48,206 nucleotides of DNA from NCBI GenBank assembly GCA_947489585.1, contig CANLEE010000018.1:1-48206 (forward strand), written 5' to 3'. This DNA is from an uncultured Psychroserpens sp. (GTDB lineage Bacteria; Bacteroidota; Bacteroidia; Flavobacteriales; Flavobacteriaceae). How positions within the stretch are numbered: position 1 is the stretch's first letter; each line of letters starts with the position of its first letter. The translations under genes and the position numbers were made by a program. This document shows, piece after piece, positions 14,906 to 24,666 of this stretch. The notes beneath the pieces are model-generated. The model saw nothing but the letters and a program-made list of their open reading frames with translations, was not told where the DNA came from and did no database searches.

Positions 14906-15562
14906 TTGCGTAAAAAAAACCAAAAGCCTTGGCCTACAAAAGCTGTCATGAATCAAATTTATGAACAGTATCTTTGGGGAGGTGAACCATTTGATTTTTA
15001 TTCTGGACAAGGCTCCCATGATCAAAAAATTATAAAACCGTATTTAGAAGCAACAGCTTCATTTTTGAAATCTCATAATAATGCTTTAACCGTTTGCGAT
15101 TTAGGTTGTGGCGATTTTAACATTGGAAAACATCTGACTAAATACACCAAAACATATATCGCAGTTGATATTGTTGACGATCTCATAGAAAGAAATAAAA
15201 TTAAGTTTAAGGAAGACCATCTAGAGTTTCTTTGCTTAGATATTGCAGAAGACAAACTTCCTCAAGCAGATTGCATTATATTAAGACAAGTACTTCAACA
15301 TTTATCGAATCAAGAAATTCAAAACATCGTAAAGAAACTCAAAGATTACAAATACATTATTGTGACAGAACATCTTCCAGTAGGACACTTTACACCAAAT
15401 ATAGACATTATTTCAGGGCAAGGGATTAGACTAAAACACAATAGCGGTGTAAACCTATTAGAAGCGCCTTTCAACTTAAAAATTCTTGAGCAATCTATTT
15501 TAAGTGATATTATTTTAGACGAAAATAAAGGTAAGATTATAACAACACGCTACACGTTGTAG
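14906..15562 (+). CDS. Class I SAM-dependent methyltransferase
   Basis: A 218-residue Rossmann-fold methyltransferase. Motif I is VCDLGCGDFNIGKHL (about residues 63-77), followed by AVDIVDDLIERN (acidic residue ending strand 2) and ADCIILRQVLQHLSNQEI (motif IV region). The N-terminal PWPTK...YLWGG segment is shared by an uncharacterised Bacteroidota family. The start is TTG at 14906, immediately after the previous stop; the first ATG at 14948 would cut into the PWPTK segment. The substrate is unknown. Confidence 0.85.
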   Translation: MRKKNQKPWPTKAVMNQIYEQYLWGGEPFDFYSGQGSHDQKIIKPYLEATASFLKSHNNALTVCDLGCGDFNIGKHLTKYTKTYIAVDIVDDLIERNKIKFKEDHLEFLCLDIAEDKLPQADCIILRQVLQHLSNQEIQNIVKKLKDYKYIIVTEHLPVGHFTPNIDIISGQGIRLKHNSGVNLLEAPFNLKILEQSILSDIILDENKGKIITTRYTL

Positions 15563-15591
15563 ATGTTTTGGTCAAGAGCAGAATAAAAAAG

Positions 15592-16722
15592 CTATTCTCC
15601 ACAAATCTCACCCAACAACCATAGATAATCTGCACGATTCTTTACAAAATCCTTATCTGAAATATCAATAATTTTTACATTGAGTTCCGATTGATTTTTT
15701 AAAAATTCTAAATAGCCCGAATTGATCTTCTCTAAATACTCGTCATCAATATTCTGTTCGTAATCGCGACCACGCTTTTTTATGTTTTCCTGTAAACGTT
15801 CAGTATTTTGATATAAATAAACATACAAATCAGGTTTAGCAATATCCTTATACATCAAGTAGAATAATTTTCGATAGAGTTTAAACTCATCTTCAGGCAA
15901 CGTGATTTTCGAGAAAATCAACGATTTGTAGATGTCATAATCACTCACAATAAAATCTTTAAACAAATCTAATTGTGATAAGTCGTCACTAATTTGTTGG
16001 TAACGATCGGCTAAAAATGACATTTCTAAAGTAAAGGCATAACGCTGTGGTTCTTCATAAAACTTGGGCAGAAAGGGATTATCTGCAAAACGTTCTAAAA
16101 TAAGTTTCGCATTAAAATCGTTTGAAATTTGATGCGCTAAACTTGTTTTTCCTGCACCAATATTACCTTCAACAGCAATGTAGTTATATTTAGAAAAATC
16201 AAATTGCTTCGATGGGTTTTTCAACCAAATTTTTATAGCCTCAACGTCACTTTTGTCCTCACATTCTATAAGAAGTTCTTCAACATTTTTTTCAAATTTT
16301 GGATGCTCAAATTTTGGAGCAATATCCTTTAAAGGTTGCAAAACGAATTGTCTATTTTGAAGCTCTGGATGTGGAATCTTTAATGTTTCAGTCTCTAATA
16401 ATTCAGCATTAAAAAACAAGATATCTAAGTCGATTGTTCTAGCTTCATAAGCTTCTGTCACTTTACTAAGTCTTCCAAGCTTAGTTTCAATTGCTTGTAA
16501 CTTATGTAACACCTCATCAACAGAATACAAGGTTTCTATTGCGATGCAAGTGTTCAAGAAATCATCGCCTTCAAACCCAAAAGCTGGCGTATTATAGACT
16601 TTTGCAATACTGTTGATCTTGCCTATTTCAGCAAAAATCAAATCCACAGCATCTTGCAGATATTTTAATCTGTCACCTTTATTGCTACCTAGAGCGATAT
16701 AAATCTGGTTAGTTGAATTCAT
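15592..16722 (-). CDS. folK: HPPK-deoxynucleoside kinase fusion
   Basis: A 376-residue bifunctional protein. Residues about 1-150 are 6-hydroxymethyl-7,8-dihydropterin pyrophosphokinase (FolK): IYIALGSNKGDR, ARTIDLDILFF and PHPELQNRQFVLQPL, the folate-pathway step before dihydropteroate synthase. Residues about 180-376 are a deoxyadenosine/deoxyguanosine-type kinase: P-loop VEGNIGAGKTSLA, then ERFADNPFLPKFY and the LID-like KRGRDYEQNID, which phosphorylates salvaged deoxynucleosides. This fusion is common in Flavobacteriaceae. ATG 16722 is chosen over a TTG four codons upstream. It is convergent with the methyltransferase gene. Confidence 0.93.
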   Translation of the reverse strand: MNSTNQIYIALGSNKGDRLKYLQDAVDLIFAEIGKINSIAKVYNTPAFGFEGDDFLNTCIAIETLYSVDEVLHKLQAIETKLGRLSKVTEAYEARTIDLDILFFNAELLETETLKIPHPELQNRQFVLQPLKDIAPKFEHPKFEKNVEELLIECEDKSDVEAIKIWLKNPSKQFDFSKYNYIAVEGNIGAGKTSLAHQISNDFNAKLILERFADNPFLPKFYEEPQRYAFTLEMSFLADRYQQISDDLSQLDLFKDFIVSDYDIYKSLIFSKITLPEDEFKLYRKLFYLMYKDIAKPDLYVYLYQNTERLQENIKKRGRDYEQNIDDEYLEKINSGYLEFLKNQSELNVKIIDISDKDFVKNRADYLWLLGEICGE

Positions 16723-16792
16723 ATAGAATGTCAAAATAATGAAAAGAAATCCATTTTAGCTTATATTTACAGTAAGTATTTATTCACAATTT

Positions 16793-17497
16793 ATGGAGTT
16801 AAAAGACAAACTTGCTGCACAGAAAATCTATTTGTTTCTCGCCGCCTTGTTTATCACGTCGTTAGTAGTTTCAAATCTTATTTTTCAGAAGTTTTTTTAT
16901 TGGTACCCATTAGATGTTGAAATTTTTGGAACGAAGCTTTTTGAAATATCTGTTGGGATTTTACCATACCCAATCACCTTTTTAATTACAGATTTGATAA
17001 GTGAAATCTATGGAAAAAAACGTGCCAACCAAGTCGTTGTTGCCGGAATATTTGCTTCTCTATTCTCTTTATTAATCGTATACGTGTCTAATATAGTTCC
17101 TGCTACAAGTTGGTCTCCAGTAGATGACACGATGTTTTCAACTGTTTTTGGAAGCACAGCTATTGCTGTTTTTGCAAGTATGATGGCTTATTTATTAGCC
17201 CAATTTGTGGATATCCAAATTTATCATTTCTGGAAACGCCTCACAAAAGGAAGACACTTATGGTTACGGAATAACTTTTCTACATGGTTATCTCAATTTG
17301 TGGATACCATGACTATTTTATTGCTATTATGCTCTTTTGATATTATTGCATGGGAACGATTTAGTGGCTTGCTTGTTGCTGGATTTTTATTCAAAGTCCT
17401 AGTCGCTGCTTTTGACACGCCCTTTTTATATTTGGGTGTGTATTTATTTAGAAAACGTTTCAACTTAAAAATCAATGAGGAAATTGAACTCCTTTAA
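16793..17497 (+). CDS. Queuosine precursor transporter (YhhQ/VUT family)
   Basis: A 234-residue inner-membrane protein with about six hydrophobic segments. It has the family features: an early TM (FLAALFITSLVVSNLIFQKF), GILPYPITFLITDLISEIYG, and the region around SFFAS/QFVDIQIYHFWKRLTKGRHLWLRNNFST. Characterised relatives import preQ0/preQ1, precursors of the tRNA base queuosine. Its start lies 58 bp from a divergent folK fusion. It is not adjacent to any queuosine-synthesis gene, so the substrate is taken from family knowledge only. Confidence 0.88.
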   Translation: MELKDKLAAQKIYLFLAALFITSLVVSNLIFQKFFYWYPLDVEIFGTKLFEISVGILPYPITFLITDLISEIYGKKRANQVVVAGIFASLFSLLIVYVSNIVPATSWSPVDDTMFSTVFGSTAIAVFASMMAYLLAQFVDIQIYHFWKRLTKGRHLWLRNNFSTWLSQFVDTMTILLLLCSFDIIAWERFSGLLVAGFLFKVLVAAFDTPFLYLGVYLFRKRFNLKINEEIELL

Positions 17498-17557
17498 ATT
17501 CTTAAATCTTTATTAAACTTTAGCCCAAGAAAAGACCATAGCTTTAATTTGCACGTA

Positions 17558-17565
17558 TATATTTG
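17558..17565 (+). promoter_or_regulatory. Candidate -7 element for the AsmA-like gene
   Basis: TATATTTG is an exact TAnnTTTG match 15 bp before the ATG at 17580. That would give a very short leader of about 8-10 nt. No strong -33 TTTG is found at the right distance. Confidence 0.4.
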
Positions 17566-17579
17566 CATAAAACATCTTC

Positions 17580-20222
17580 ATGAAACTAAAAAAGCTACTT
17601 AAAATTGCTGGAATCACATTACTGATTATAATTGCATTACTTGTTGCCATTCCGTTTGCTTTTCAAGGGCAAATTAAAGACATGGTTAAAAATTTTATTA
17701 ACGAGAACCTCAATGCTAAGGTCGAGTTTAGTGATGTGAGTTTGAGTTTTATTCGCAGTTTTCCACAAGCACATGTTAGTATAAATGATTTAGTCATCAC
17801 AAATTATAAGCCTTTTGAGGATGAAACGCTTGCTTCAGCAAAAGGTATCGCTTTCACTATGTCTGTAAAAGAATTATTTAAAAGCGCAAGTGAAGATCCT
17901 ATTGTTGTAAATTCTATTGCAATAGATGAAGCGCTTATAACATTAAAAACAGATGCCTTAGGAAATAATAATTATGACATCACTAAGGAAAAAGAAACCA
18001 ATACAGTGGCAACGGATTCGTCTAGCGGATTTGCTTTCAATATCGAAGATTACAACATAAGTAACAGCGCATTTACTTATATTGATGAAAAGTCGAATAC
18101 GCAAATTTATATTTCAGAGTTAAACCATTCTGGGAATGGTACCTTTTCCGAAGAGAAATCGCAACTCGATACCGAAACAACAGCCAATGTAAGTATGAGT
18201 ATCGACAGCACCAAGTACCTCAATCAAAATGCTATAAAACTCGATGCACTTATTGGAATGAATCTCAATGAGCAGAAATACACCTTCATGGAAAACAAGG
18301 GATTCATCAACCAGTTACCTCTTGTTTTTGATGGCTTTGTGCAACAATTAGAAGACGGTCAAGACATTGATATCACCTTTGAAAACCCTGAATCTTCATT
18401 CAAAGATTTTTTAGCTGTAATCCCAGAAGCCTATTCAAAAAACATTTCATCTGTAGAAACATCTGGTGATTTTAAAGTTAAAGGCATCGTCAAAGGAAAA
18501 GTGACTGAAACAACAATTCCAACATTAGATATTAATATTTCGTCTAATAATGCCTCTTTTAAATATCCCGATTTACCAAAACGTGTCAATAATATTACGA
18601 TTAACACTTCTATTAAAAACACAAATGGCGTTGCAGATGACACTTATGTTGATATCAAAACACTCAATTTCAAAATTGATGACGATGTTTTTAAATCGAA
18701 TGCCATTATTAGAAACCTTACCAAAAACATGTTGGTCAATGCTAATATTGATGGTACATTAAATTTAGCCAATATTACTAAAGCTTACCCTATCGATTTT
18801 GATAAGCAACTGAGCGGCATTCTAAAAGGAAAAATCAATACAGCTTTTGACCTGAATGCCATTGAAACCAATGCTTACGAGCGCATTAAAAATAATGGCA
18901 GCATGAGTATTAGCGATTTTGTATTTTCTTCGGAAGATATTGTTAATCCGATTCAAATCAATACAGCAAACATGACCTTTAACCCTGGAAATGTATCTCT
19001 AAATAACTTTGATGCAAAAACTGGAACAAGCGATTTTAAAGCCACTGGAACCATTAAAAACTTACTCGGATTTCTATTAAGTGATAAAAAACTACAAGGA
19101 AATTTTAATGTGAATTCTAATAATTTTGTAGTGAGTGACTTTATGGTTGAAGATGAAACGGCCACCGAAGACTCTAATAAAACAACATCTGATGGTGAAT
19201 CTTTAAAAATTCCAGATTTTTTAGATTGTACCATTAATGCCAATGCGAAAACTGTAGTATATGATAATTTAACACTTAAAGATGTTAACGGCACGCTTGC
19301 TATAAAAGATCAAGAAGCGAATTTAAAAAACTTAACGTCAAGTTTATTTGATGGTGTTTTAGCACTAACAGGAACTGTATCTACAAAAACAGACATCCCT
19401 GTTTTTAATTTGAATTTAGGTGCAGAAGATTTTGATATCTCGCAATCGTTTAAAGGTTTAGAATTACTTCAAAACTTAGCACCAATTGCAAAAGTGCTTC
19501 AGGGAAAACTGAATACGGTCATTAAACTTCAAGGCACACTTGATGAAGAGTTCACTCCTAATTTGAATACAGTTTCTGGAGATGCTTTTGCCGAATTATT
19601 AACGACGAATATCAATAAAAATGAAACCTCAATTTTAAATAAGCTTGGTGGTGCTTTAGACTTTATTGATTTTGACAAATTAGATTTAAAAGACATCAAA
19701 ACACGATTAGATTTCTCTGATGGAAAAGTCAATGTAAAACCCTTCAATTTAAAATATGAAGATATCGATATTATAGTTTCTGGATCTCACGGATTTGATC
19801 AAACTTTAAACTACAGTGCCGTTTTTCAAGTTCCAGCTAAATATTTAGGTAGTGAAGTCAATCAATTAATTGGTAAAATTGACGATCCAGACGTAGCTAA
19901 AATCACCATTCCTGTGACAGCAGACATTACAGGGAGCTATACGAGCCCGAAAGTGCAAACCGATTTAACAAGTGGTGTCTCTAATTTAACGAAGCAATTA
20001 ATAGATATACAAAAAGGAAAAATAATTGATAAAGGCACAGATAAGTTAAATGAATTACTAGGTGGTGTTTTAGGTGGCAATAAAAATGGAAGTACTAAAG
20101 ATTCTACTTCGGTGAAAACAGATACGACAAAAACCTCAGATCCTTTAAAAGAAGGGGTCAAGGATTTGCTAGGAGGTTTATTAAAAAACAGAAAAAAACA
20201 AAAAGATTCAACTAAAAACTAG
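17580..20222 (+). CDS. AsmA-like envelope protein
   Basis: An 880-residue protein with one N-terminal membrane anchor (LLKIAGITLLIIIALLVAIPFAFQ) followed by the AsmA N-terminal signature (VKNFINENLNAKVEFSDVSLSFIRSFP). A long beta-rich region carries repeated DFKATGTI-like strands. The AsmA C-terminal module lies around residues 590-770. AsmA/TamB-family proteins form periplasmic bridge-like grooves thought to move phospholipids towards the outer membrane. The C-terminal tail is low-complexity and Lys/Thr/Ser-rich (about 830-880). The gene stands alone, 82 bp after the queuosine transporter. Confidence 0.88.
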   Translation: MKLKKLLKIAGITLLIIIALLVAIPFAFQGQIKDMVKNFINENLNAKVEFSDVSLSFIRSFPQAHVSINDLVITNYKPFEDETLASAKGIAFTMSVKELFKSASEDPIVVNSIAIDEALITLKTDALGNNNYDITKEKETNTVATDSSSGFAFNIEDYNISNSAFTYIDEKSNTQIYISELNHSGNGTFSEEKSQLDTETTANVSMSIDSTKYLNQNAIKLDALIGMNLNEQKYTFMENKGFINQLPLVFDGFVQQLEDGQDIDITFENPESSFKDFLAVIPEAYSKNISSVETSGDFKVKGIVKGKVTETTIPTLDINISSNNASFKYPDLPKRVNNITINTSIKNTNGVADDTYVDIKTLNFKIDDDVFKSNAIIRNLTKNMLVNANIDGTLNLANITKAYPIDFDKQLSGILKGKINTAFDLNAIETNAYERIKNNGSMSISDFVFSSEDIVNPIQINTANMTFNPGNVSLNNFDAKTGTSDFKATGTIKNLLGFLLSDKKLQGNFNVNSNNFVVSDFMVEDETATEDSNKTTSDGESLKIPDFLDCTINANAKTVVYDNLTLKDVNGTLAIKDQEANLKNLTSSLFDGVLALTGTVSTKTDIPVFNLNLGAEDFDISQSFKGLELLQNLAPIAKVLQGKLNTVIKLQGTLDEEFTPNLNTVSGDAFAELLTTNINKNETSILNKLGGALDFIDFDKLDLKDIKTRLDFSDGKVNVKPFNLKYEDIDIIVSGSHGFDQTLNYSAVFQVPAKYLGSEVNQLIGKIDDPDVAKITIPVTADITGSYTSPKVQTDLTSGVSNLTKQLIDIQKGKIIDKGTDKLNELLGGVLGGNKNGSTKDSTSVKTDTTKTSDPLKEGVKDLLGGLLKNRKKQKDSTKN

Positions 20223-20365
20223 CAGTTTTCAGATTGAAAAGTTAAAAAAAGGCTAAAAATTAGTCAATTTCAAGACTTTTTTGCAAAGAAGTGCCTAAAT
20301 ATTTGCTTTTTCCATTTTAAAAGTTATAATGTACTCTTGCAAACTTTTAAAATACACTTACATAC

Positions 20366-21229
20366 ATGAGGCAATTAAAAATTACCAAACAAGTTACCAA
20401 CCGTGAATCCAAATCCTTAGACAAATATCTACAAGACATCAGTAAGCTACCTATGATTACTGCTGAAGAAGAAGTTGAACTTGCCCAACGCATTAGAGAA
20501 GGCGATCAATTGGCTTTAGATAAACTCACGACAGCTAACTTACGTTTCGTAGTATCTGTTGCAAAACAATACCAAAATCAAGGTTTAACGCTTCCTGATT
20601 TAATTAATGAAGGAAACGCTGGACTTGTAAAAGCGGCAAAACGTTTTGATGAAACCAGAGGTTTTAAGTTTATCTCTTATGCGGTTTGGTGGATTAGACA
20701 AGCAATTTTACAAGCTTTAGCAGAACAATCTCGAATAGTTAGATTACCTTTGAACAAAATTGGTTCAATTAATAAAATCAATAAGACGTTCTCATTTTTA
20801 GAGCAAACCCATCAAAGGCCTCCTAGTGCTGAGGAAATTGCACAAGAATTAGACATGACTGTTACAGAAGTGAAGCAATCATTAAAGAATTCTGGGAGAC
20901 ATTTATCAATGGATGCACCTTTAAAAGAAGGTGAAACATCAAGTTTATATGATGTTGTAAAATCTGGTGAGTCACCAAATCCTGATAGAGACTTGATGAA
21001 AGAGTCGCTTAATGTTGAAATTAATAGAGCGCTAGACACACTCTCTCAAAAAGAAAGTGATGTTATTCGTTTAAATTTCGGATTAAGTAATGAGCCACCA
21101 ATGACCTTAGATGAAATTGGAGCTACATTTGATTTAACAAGAGAGCGTGTAAGACAAATTAGAGAAAAAGGAATTAAGCGTTTACGTCAAGATTCGAAAA
21201 GTAAAATATTAAAAACGTATTTAGGATAG
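20366..21229 (+). CDS. rpoD: Primary RNA polymerase sigma factor RpoD/SigA
   Basis: A 287-residue group-1 sigma-70, short because Bacteroidota primary sigmas lack region 1.1 and the long non-conserved region. Region 1.2 is LDKYLQDISKLPMITAEEE. Region 2 holds NLRFVVSVAKQYQNQGLTLPDLI and the -10-reading FKFISYAVWWIRQAI. Region 3 follows, and region 4 carries the HTH MTLDEIGATFDLTRERVRQI. It recognises the TAnnTTTG-type promoters called elsewhere in this window. It lies 28 bp upstream of rpsU, a common pairing in this phylum. Confidence 0.97.
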   Translation: MRQLKITKQVTNRESKSLDKYLQDISKLPMITAEEEVELAQRIREGDQLALDKLTTANLRFVVSVAKQYQNQGLTLPDLINEGNAGLVKAAKRFDETRGFKFISYAVWWIRQAILQALAEQSRIVRLPLNKIGSINKINKTFSFLEQTHQRPPSAEEIAQELDMTVTEVKQSLKNSGRHLSMDAPLKEGETSSLYDVVKSGESPNPDRDLMKESLNVEINRALDTLSQKESDVIRLNFGLSNEPPMTLDEIGATFDLTRERVRQIREKGIKRLRQDSKSKILKTYLG

Positions 21230-21257
21230 CCCTAAACCAATAACCACAAGTATTACA

Positions 21258-21452
21258 ATGATTAAAATTTTAGTAAAAGAAGGAGAAAGCATTGAACGTG
21301 CTTTAAAACGTTACAAAAGAAAACACCGTAACGTAAAGACAATGCAAAACATTCGTGAAAATCAATTTTTCACGAAGCCCTCTGTAAAAAGAAGACGTGA
21401 AATCCAAAAAGCTGGTTATATCCAAGGCTTGAGAGATCAAGAGGATATTTAG
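21258..21452 (+). CDS. rpsU: 30S ribosomal protein S21
   Basis: A 64-residue basic protein with the S21 pattern ILVKEGESIERALKRYKRKH and a Lys/Arg-rich tail (SVKRRREIQKAGYIQGLRDQ). It binds the small subunit near the anti-Shine-Dalgarno region and helps initiation. It follows rpoD by 28 bp and is closed by a strong terminator, so the two probably form an operon. Confidence 0.97.
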   Translation: MIKILVKEGESIERALKRYKRKHRNVKTMQNIRENQFFTKPSVKRRREIQKAGYIQGLRDQEDI

Positions 21453-21470
21453 TAGTGTTTCACTTTATAT

Positions 21471-21507
21471 AAAAAAAGCGTCCTGAAACTTTCAGGACGC
21501 TTTTTTT
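21471..21507. terminator. Rho-independent terminator after rpsU
   Basis: The stem GCGTCCTGA / TCAGGACGC (21478-21486 with 21492-21500) has a 5-nt loop. It is extended by AAAAAAA on the left and followed by TTTTTTT. It ends the rpoD-rpsU transcript. The A-run also allows termination from the other strand. Confidence 0.9.
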
Positions 21508-21551
21508 ATGCTTGTTTGTAAGCTTTTTAAAACAAACCCTACAAACTCCAC

Positions 21552-22172
21552 ATGATTGTTTTATATTTTTTAATTGGAATTCTAGCAAGTGTCATTGGAG
21601 CCTTACCCTTAGGTGCTTCTAATATAGCTGTGATTAATACCACCATCAAACAAAATGCAAAGCAAGCCTTTAAAATTGCAATTGCTGCTGGATTAGCAGA
21701 AGTTGTACTCTCCTACTACGCCTTACATTGTAATATGGTAGTTAGAGACTTCTTTGATCGCAACATGTGGATTCAAATTCTTATTGTTGTGATTTTAATG
21801 GCTGTAGGCAGTTTTTTAATTTTCAGAAAGGTGAAAGCAAAAACGCCTAAAAAGAATAAAATCACATCCTCAAAGTACGTAACTGGATTTTTATTAGGCA
21901 TTTTAAATCCGCCAGTACTCATCTATTGGATTGTTGCTTTTGGCATCATAAACAACAATGATTTAATGCTATCACTTGGATCGCCTTTAGTTGTCTTATT
22001 CTTGTTTTTTGCAGGTGTCTATCTTGGCAAATTATTGACACTTTATATATACAGTAAGTTTAGTATTGCTATTAAAAATAAAGTACAAAATATCACCTTA
22101 GTGATTAACAAGGTGACTGGAGTTTTATTAATTATTATTGGAATTGCCCAAGCAATTAAATTGTCGTTTTAA
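21552..22172 (+). CDS. LysE family exporter
   Basis: A 206-residue integral membrane protein with about six TM helices. It has the LysE/RhtB start (IGILASVIGALPLGASNIAVINTTIKQ) and the mid-protein FLLGILNPPVLIYWIVAFGI with conserved Asn-Pro. Family members export amino acids; the solute is not predictable here. The stop overlaps the stop of the convergent DUF2797 gene by 4 bp. Confidence 0.87.
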   Translation: MIVLYFLIGILASVIGALPLGASNIAVINTTIKQNAKQAFKIAIAAGLAEVVLSYYALHCNMVVRDFFDRNMWIQILIVVILMAVGSFLIFRKVKAKTPKKNKITSSKYVTGFLLGILNPPVLIYWIVAFGIINNNDLMLSLGSPLVVLFLFFAGVYLGKLLTLYIYSKFSIAIKNKVQNITLVINKVTGVLLIIIGIAQAIKLSF

Positions 22173-22963
22173 TTAATCGTAAACTTCACGACTAAGCCTT
22201 CATTAGCTCTTACATTAAAAACAGTATTGTCTTCAAACATAAGATACTGCCCTTTGACACCAGCGAGCTTCCCCGTGTAAATTTGTTCCTTTTTAATATT
22301 AAGGCTTTTAGGCTTTAATGGGTATTTACGAACAGGAAATTGAAGATTGGTTTCTGTATTAGACGCAATATAATAGTCTTGTGCCTCTTCTGGAATATGG
22401 CCTTTTAAGCGTTCGCGCCATTCGATTAAATTTTCGTCTTCAATCTCATTTTTGAGCATTTTCCGCCAATTGGTTTTATCGGCAACATAATCCTTTAAAG
22501 CAACTTCAGTAATACCAGCAAGATATCGGTTTGGCACCTCAACGATTTCAATGGCTTCGTGAGCACCTTGATCTATCCATCGCGTTGGCACTTGGTTTTT
22601 TCTGGTAACACCAACTTTAACATTACTTGAATTTGCCAAATACACAATATGCGGTTGCAGTTGCACTTTTTTTTCATAGTCTAAGTCGCGATCCTCTTTC
22701 CCTAAATGTGCTGTACTTAATTCTGGTCGCATGATCCAATCTCCAGCTTGAGGAATGTCGAAAAAATCATCCTTACAAAACCCTTGTCGGTAAATAGGTT
22801 TATTTAATCCGCACTTTAAACATTGGTATTTTACAAATTCCATCGTTATGGTTTTATCCAATAACTGATTCATATTCAGGAAGTCATTTTCTAATATCAA
22901 ATAATATTGAATAGGCTCAGCAAACTCGGTTTGCATCTTTGTTAAAACACCTTGATAAAACAT
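22169..22963 (-). CDS. DUF2797 family protein
   Basis: A 264-residue protein of the DUF2797 family, common in Bacteroidota and without a settled function. A zinc-ribbon-like pair CLKCG...GFCKDDFF is near residues 49-67. LSTAHLGKEDRDLDYEKK and VYLANSSNVKVGVTRKNQVPTRWIDQGA are conserved-looking segments. The latter recalls GIY-YIG-like cores (LANSSNVKVGVTR), but this is only a resemblance. It stands alone on the - strand, convergent with the LysE gene. Confidence 0.8.
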   Translation of the reverse strand: MFYQGVLTKMQTEFAEPIQYYLILENDFLNMNQLLDKTITMEFVKYQCLKCGLNKPIYRQGFCKDDFFDIPQAGDWIMRPELSTAHLGKEDRDLDYEKKVQLQPHIVYLANSSNVKVGVTRKNQVPTRWIDQGAHEAIEIVEVPNRYLAGITEVALKDYVADKTNWRKMLKNEIEDENLIEWRERLKGHIPEEAQDYYIASNTETNLQFPVRKYPLKPKSLNIKKEQIYTGKLAGVKGQYLMFEDNTVFNVRANEGLVVKFTIN

Positions 22964-23006
22964 ATAAAAAAAAGTATTATTTTTAAAACTTAAAGATACT
23001 ATAAAA

Positions 23007-24521
23007 ATGCCGATTCCATTAGTAAATTCTATTGCTTCGTGGTTTTTAAAAAAGCGATTTCATCAAATTGAATTGTTTTTAAAATACCCAAACGAAGTGC
23101 AAAATGAATTACTATTTCAACTCCTCGCTACTGCTAAGGATACTGAAATCGGTAAGACTTATGACTTTAGCTCTATTAGCAATTACAAAACCTTTAGTGA
23201 ACGCATTCCAATTTCGTCTTACGAAGATTGTCAAGAGATGATCGAGCGTTCGCGTCGTGGTGAACAGAATATATTTTGGCCTCACCCTATTAGATGGTTT
23301 GCAAAATCTAGCGGAACCACAAATGCAAAGAGCAAATTTATTCCGGTAAGTACAGAGTCGCTTGAAGATTGTCACTATGCAGCCAGTAAAGATTTATTGT
23401 GCATGTACCTAAATAATAATGAAGATTCCCAACTCTTTACAGGTAAGAGTTTACGTTTAGGCGGAAGCAAAGAACTATATAAAGAAAACGGAACTGTCTT
23501 TGGTGATTTATCTGCAATTTTAATAGACAACATGCCGTTTTGGGCAGAGTTTAGTAGCACGCCAAGTAGTAAAGTGTCTTTAATGAGTGATTGGGAAGTT
23601 AAAATGCAAGCCATCGTTGATGAAACTCGAAACGAGAACGTGACGAGTTTAGCTGGTGTACCATCGTGGATGCTTGTTTTACTTAACAATGTTTTAGATG
23701 CCACAGGAAAAGACAACCTTTTTGATATTTGGCCAAATCTAGAAGTCTATTTCCATGGAGGTGTGAGTTTTGTACCCTATGTTGATCAATACAAAGCTAT
23801 TTTACCTAAAACCGATTTTAAATATTACGAAACTTATAATGCTTCGGAAGGCTTTTTTGCTATACAGGATCAAAATAATAGTAGTGAATTACTCCTTATG
23901 TTAGACTATGGCATTTTTTATGAGTTCATACCAATGGATTACTATGGAACACCGCATCAAAAAATAATTCCTTTAAGTGAGGTCCAAGTTGGTATCAACT
24001 ATGCTGTAATCATCACAACGAATGCAGGACTTTGGCGTTATAAAATTGGGGATACCATACGTTTTACCTCAATTAATCCCTATCGTATTAAAGTTTCTGG
24101 GCGAACCAAACACCATATTAATGCCTTTGGTGAAGAACTCATTATTGAAAATGCTGAAGATGCGCTTAGAGCTGTTTGCTTTTCAACCAATGCTGAAATT
24201 GTCGATTATACTGCTGCTCCTATTTTTATGAGCGGAAAAGAGAAAGGGTCACACGAATGGTTGATTGAATTTAAAACACCGCCTCAAGACCTTAAGGCAT
24301 TTAATGAATTATTAGACACCAAACTAAAATCATTAAACTCAGATTATGAAGCAAAGCGACTCAATAATATGACGCTAAATATGCCAACAGTACATGTGGC
24401 AAGATCACGTTTGTTTTACGATTGGCTAAAGCAACATGATAAACTTGGTGGTCAACATAAAATCCCTAGACTGTCTAACAGTAGAGAGTATATTGATGAG
24501 TTACTCAACTTAAACACATGA
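23007..24521 (+). CDS. GH3 auxin-responsive promoter family protein
   Basis: A 504-residue protein with the GH3 acyl-adenylating fold, part of the ANL superfamily. Visible motifs are WFAKSSGTTNAKSKFIPVS (the P-loop-like ATP motif, about 92-110), YYETYNASEGFFAIQD (about 272-287), YAVIITTNAGLWRYKIGDTI (about 332-351) and HHINAFGEELIIENAEDAL. Plant members conjugate amino acids to hormones, but the bacterial substrate is unknown. It is divergent from the DUF2797 gene with a 43-bp gap. Confidence 0.9.
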   Translation: MPIPLVNSIASWFLKKRFHQIELFLKYPNEVQNELLFQLLATAKDTEIGKTYDFSSISNYKTFSERIPISSYEDCQEMIERSRRGEQNIFWPHPIRWFAKSSGTTNAKSKFIPVSTESLEDCHYAASKDLLCMYLNNNEDSQLFTGKSLRLGGSKELYKENGTVFGDLSAILIDNMPFWAEFSSTPSSKVSLMSDWEVKMQAIVDETRNENVTSLAGVPSWMLVLLNNVLDATGKDNLFDIWPNLEVYFHGGVSFVPYVDQYKAILPKTDFKYYETYNASEGFFAIQDQNNSSELLLMLDYGIFYEFIPMDYYGTPHQKIIPLSEVQVGINYAVIITTNAGLWRYKIGDTIRFTSINPYRIKVSGRTKHHINAFGEELIIENAEDALRAVCFSTNAEIVDYTAAPIFMSGKEKGSHEWLIEFKTPPQDLKAFNELLDTKLKSLNSDYEAKRLNNMTLNMPTVHVARSRLFYDWLKQHDKLGGQHKIPRLSNSREYIDELLNLNT

Positions 24522-24666
24522 CCATAGTCATACATCGGTAAAATTCGCAAAGTCACATTATTAGTCGAATTTAAGACCTATTTCATCTAATAAATGCAAT
24601 AAAATAGGACATTTAAAGGTTTTGGGCTATAACTTTATTACATAATTAATCCCAAAATCCCTCAAA

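Noticed and set aside
24620..24656. TTTTGGG...CCCAAAA inverted repeat before the PD40 gene as a riboswitch or operator.
   Set aside because: Only 7 bp of low-complexity stem around a 24-nt AT-rich loop; no known riboswitch core is recognisable.
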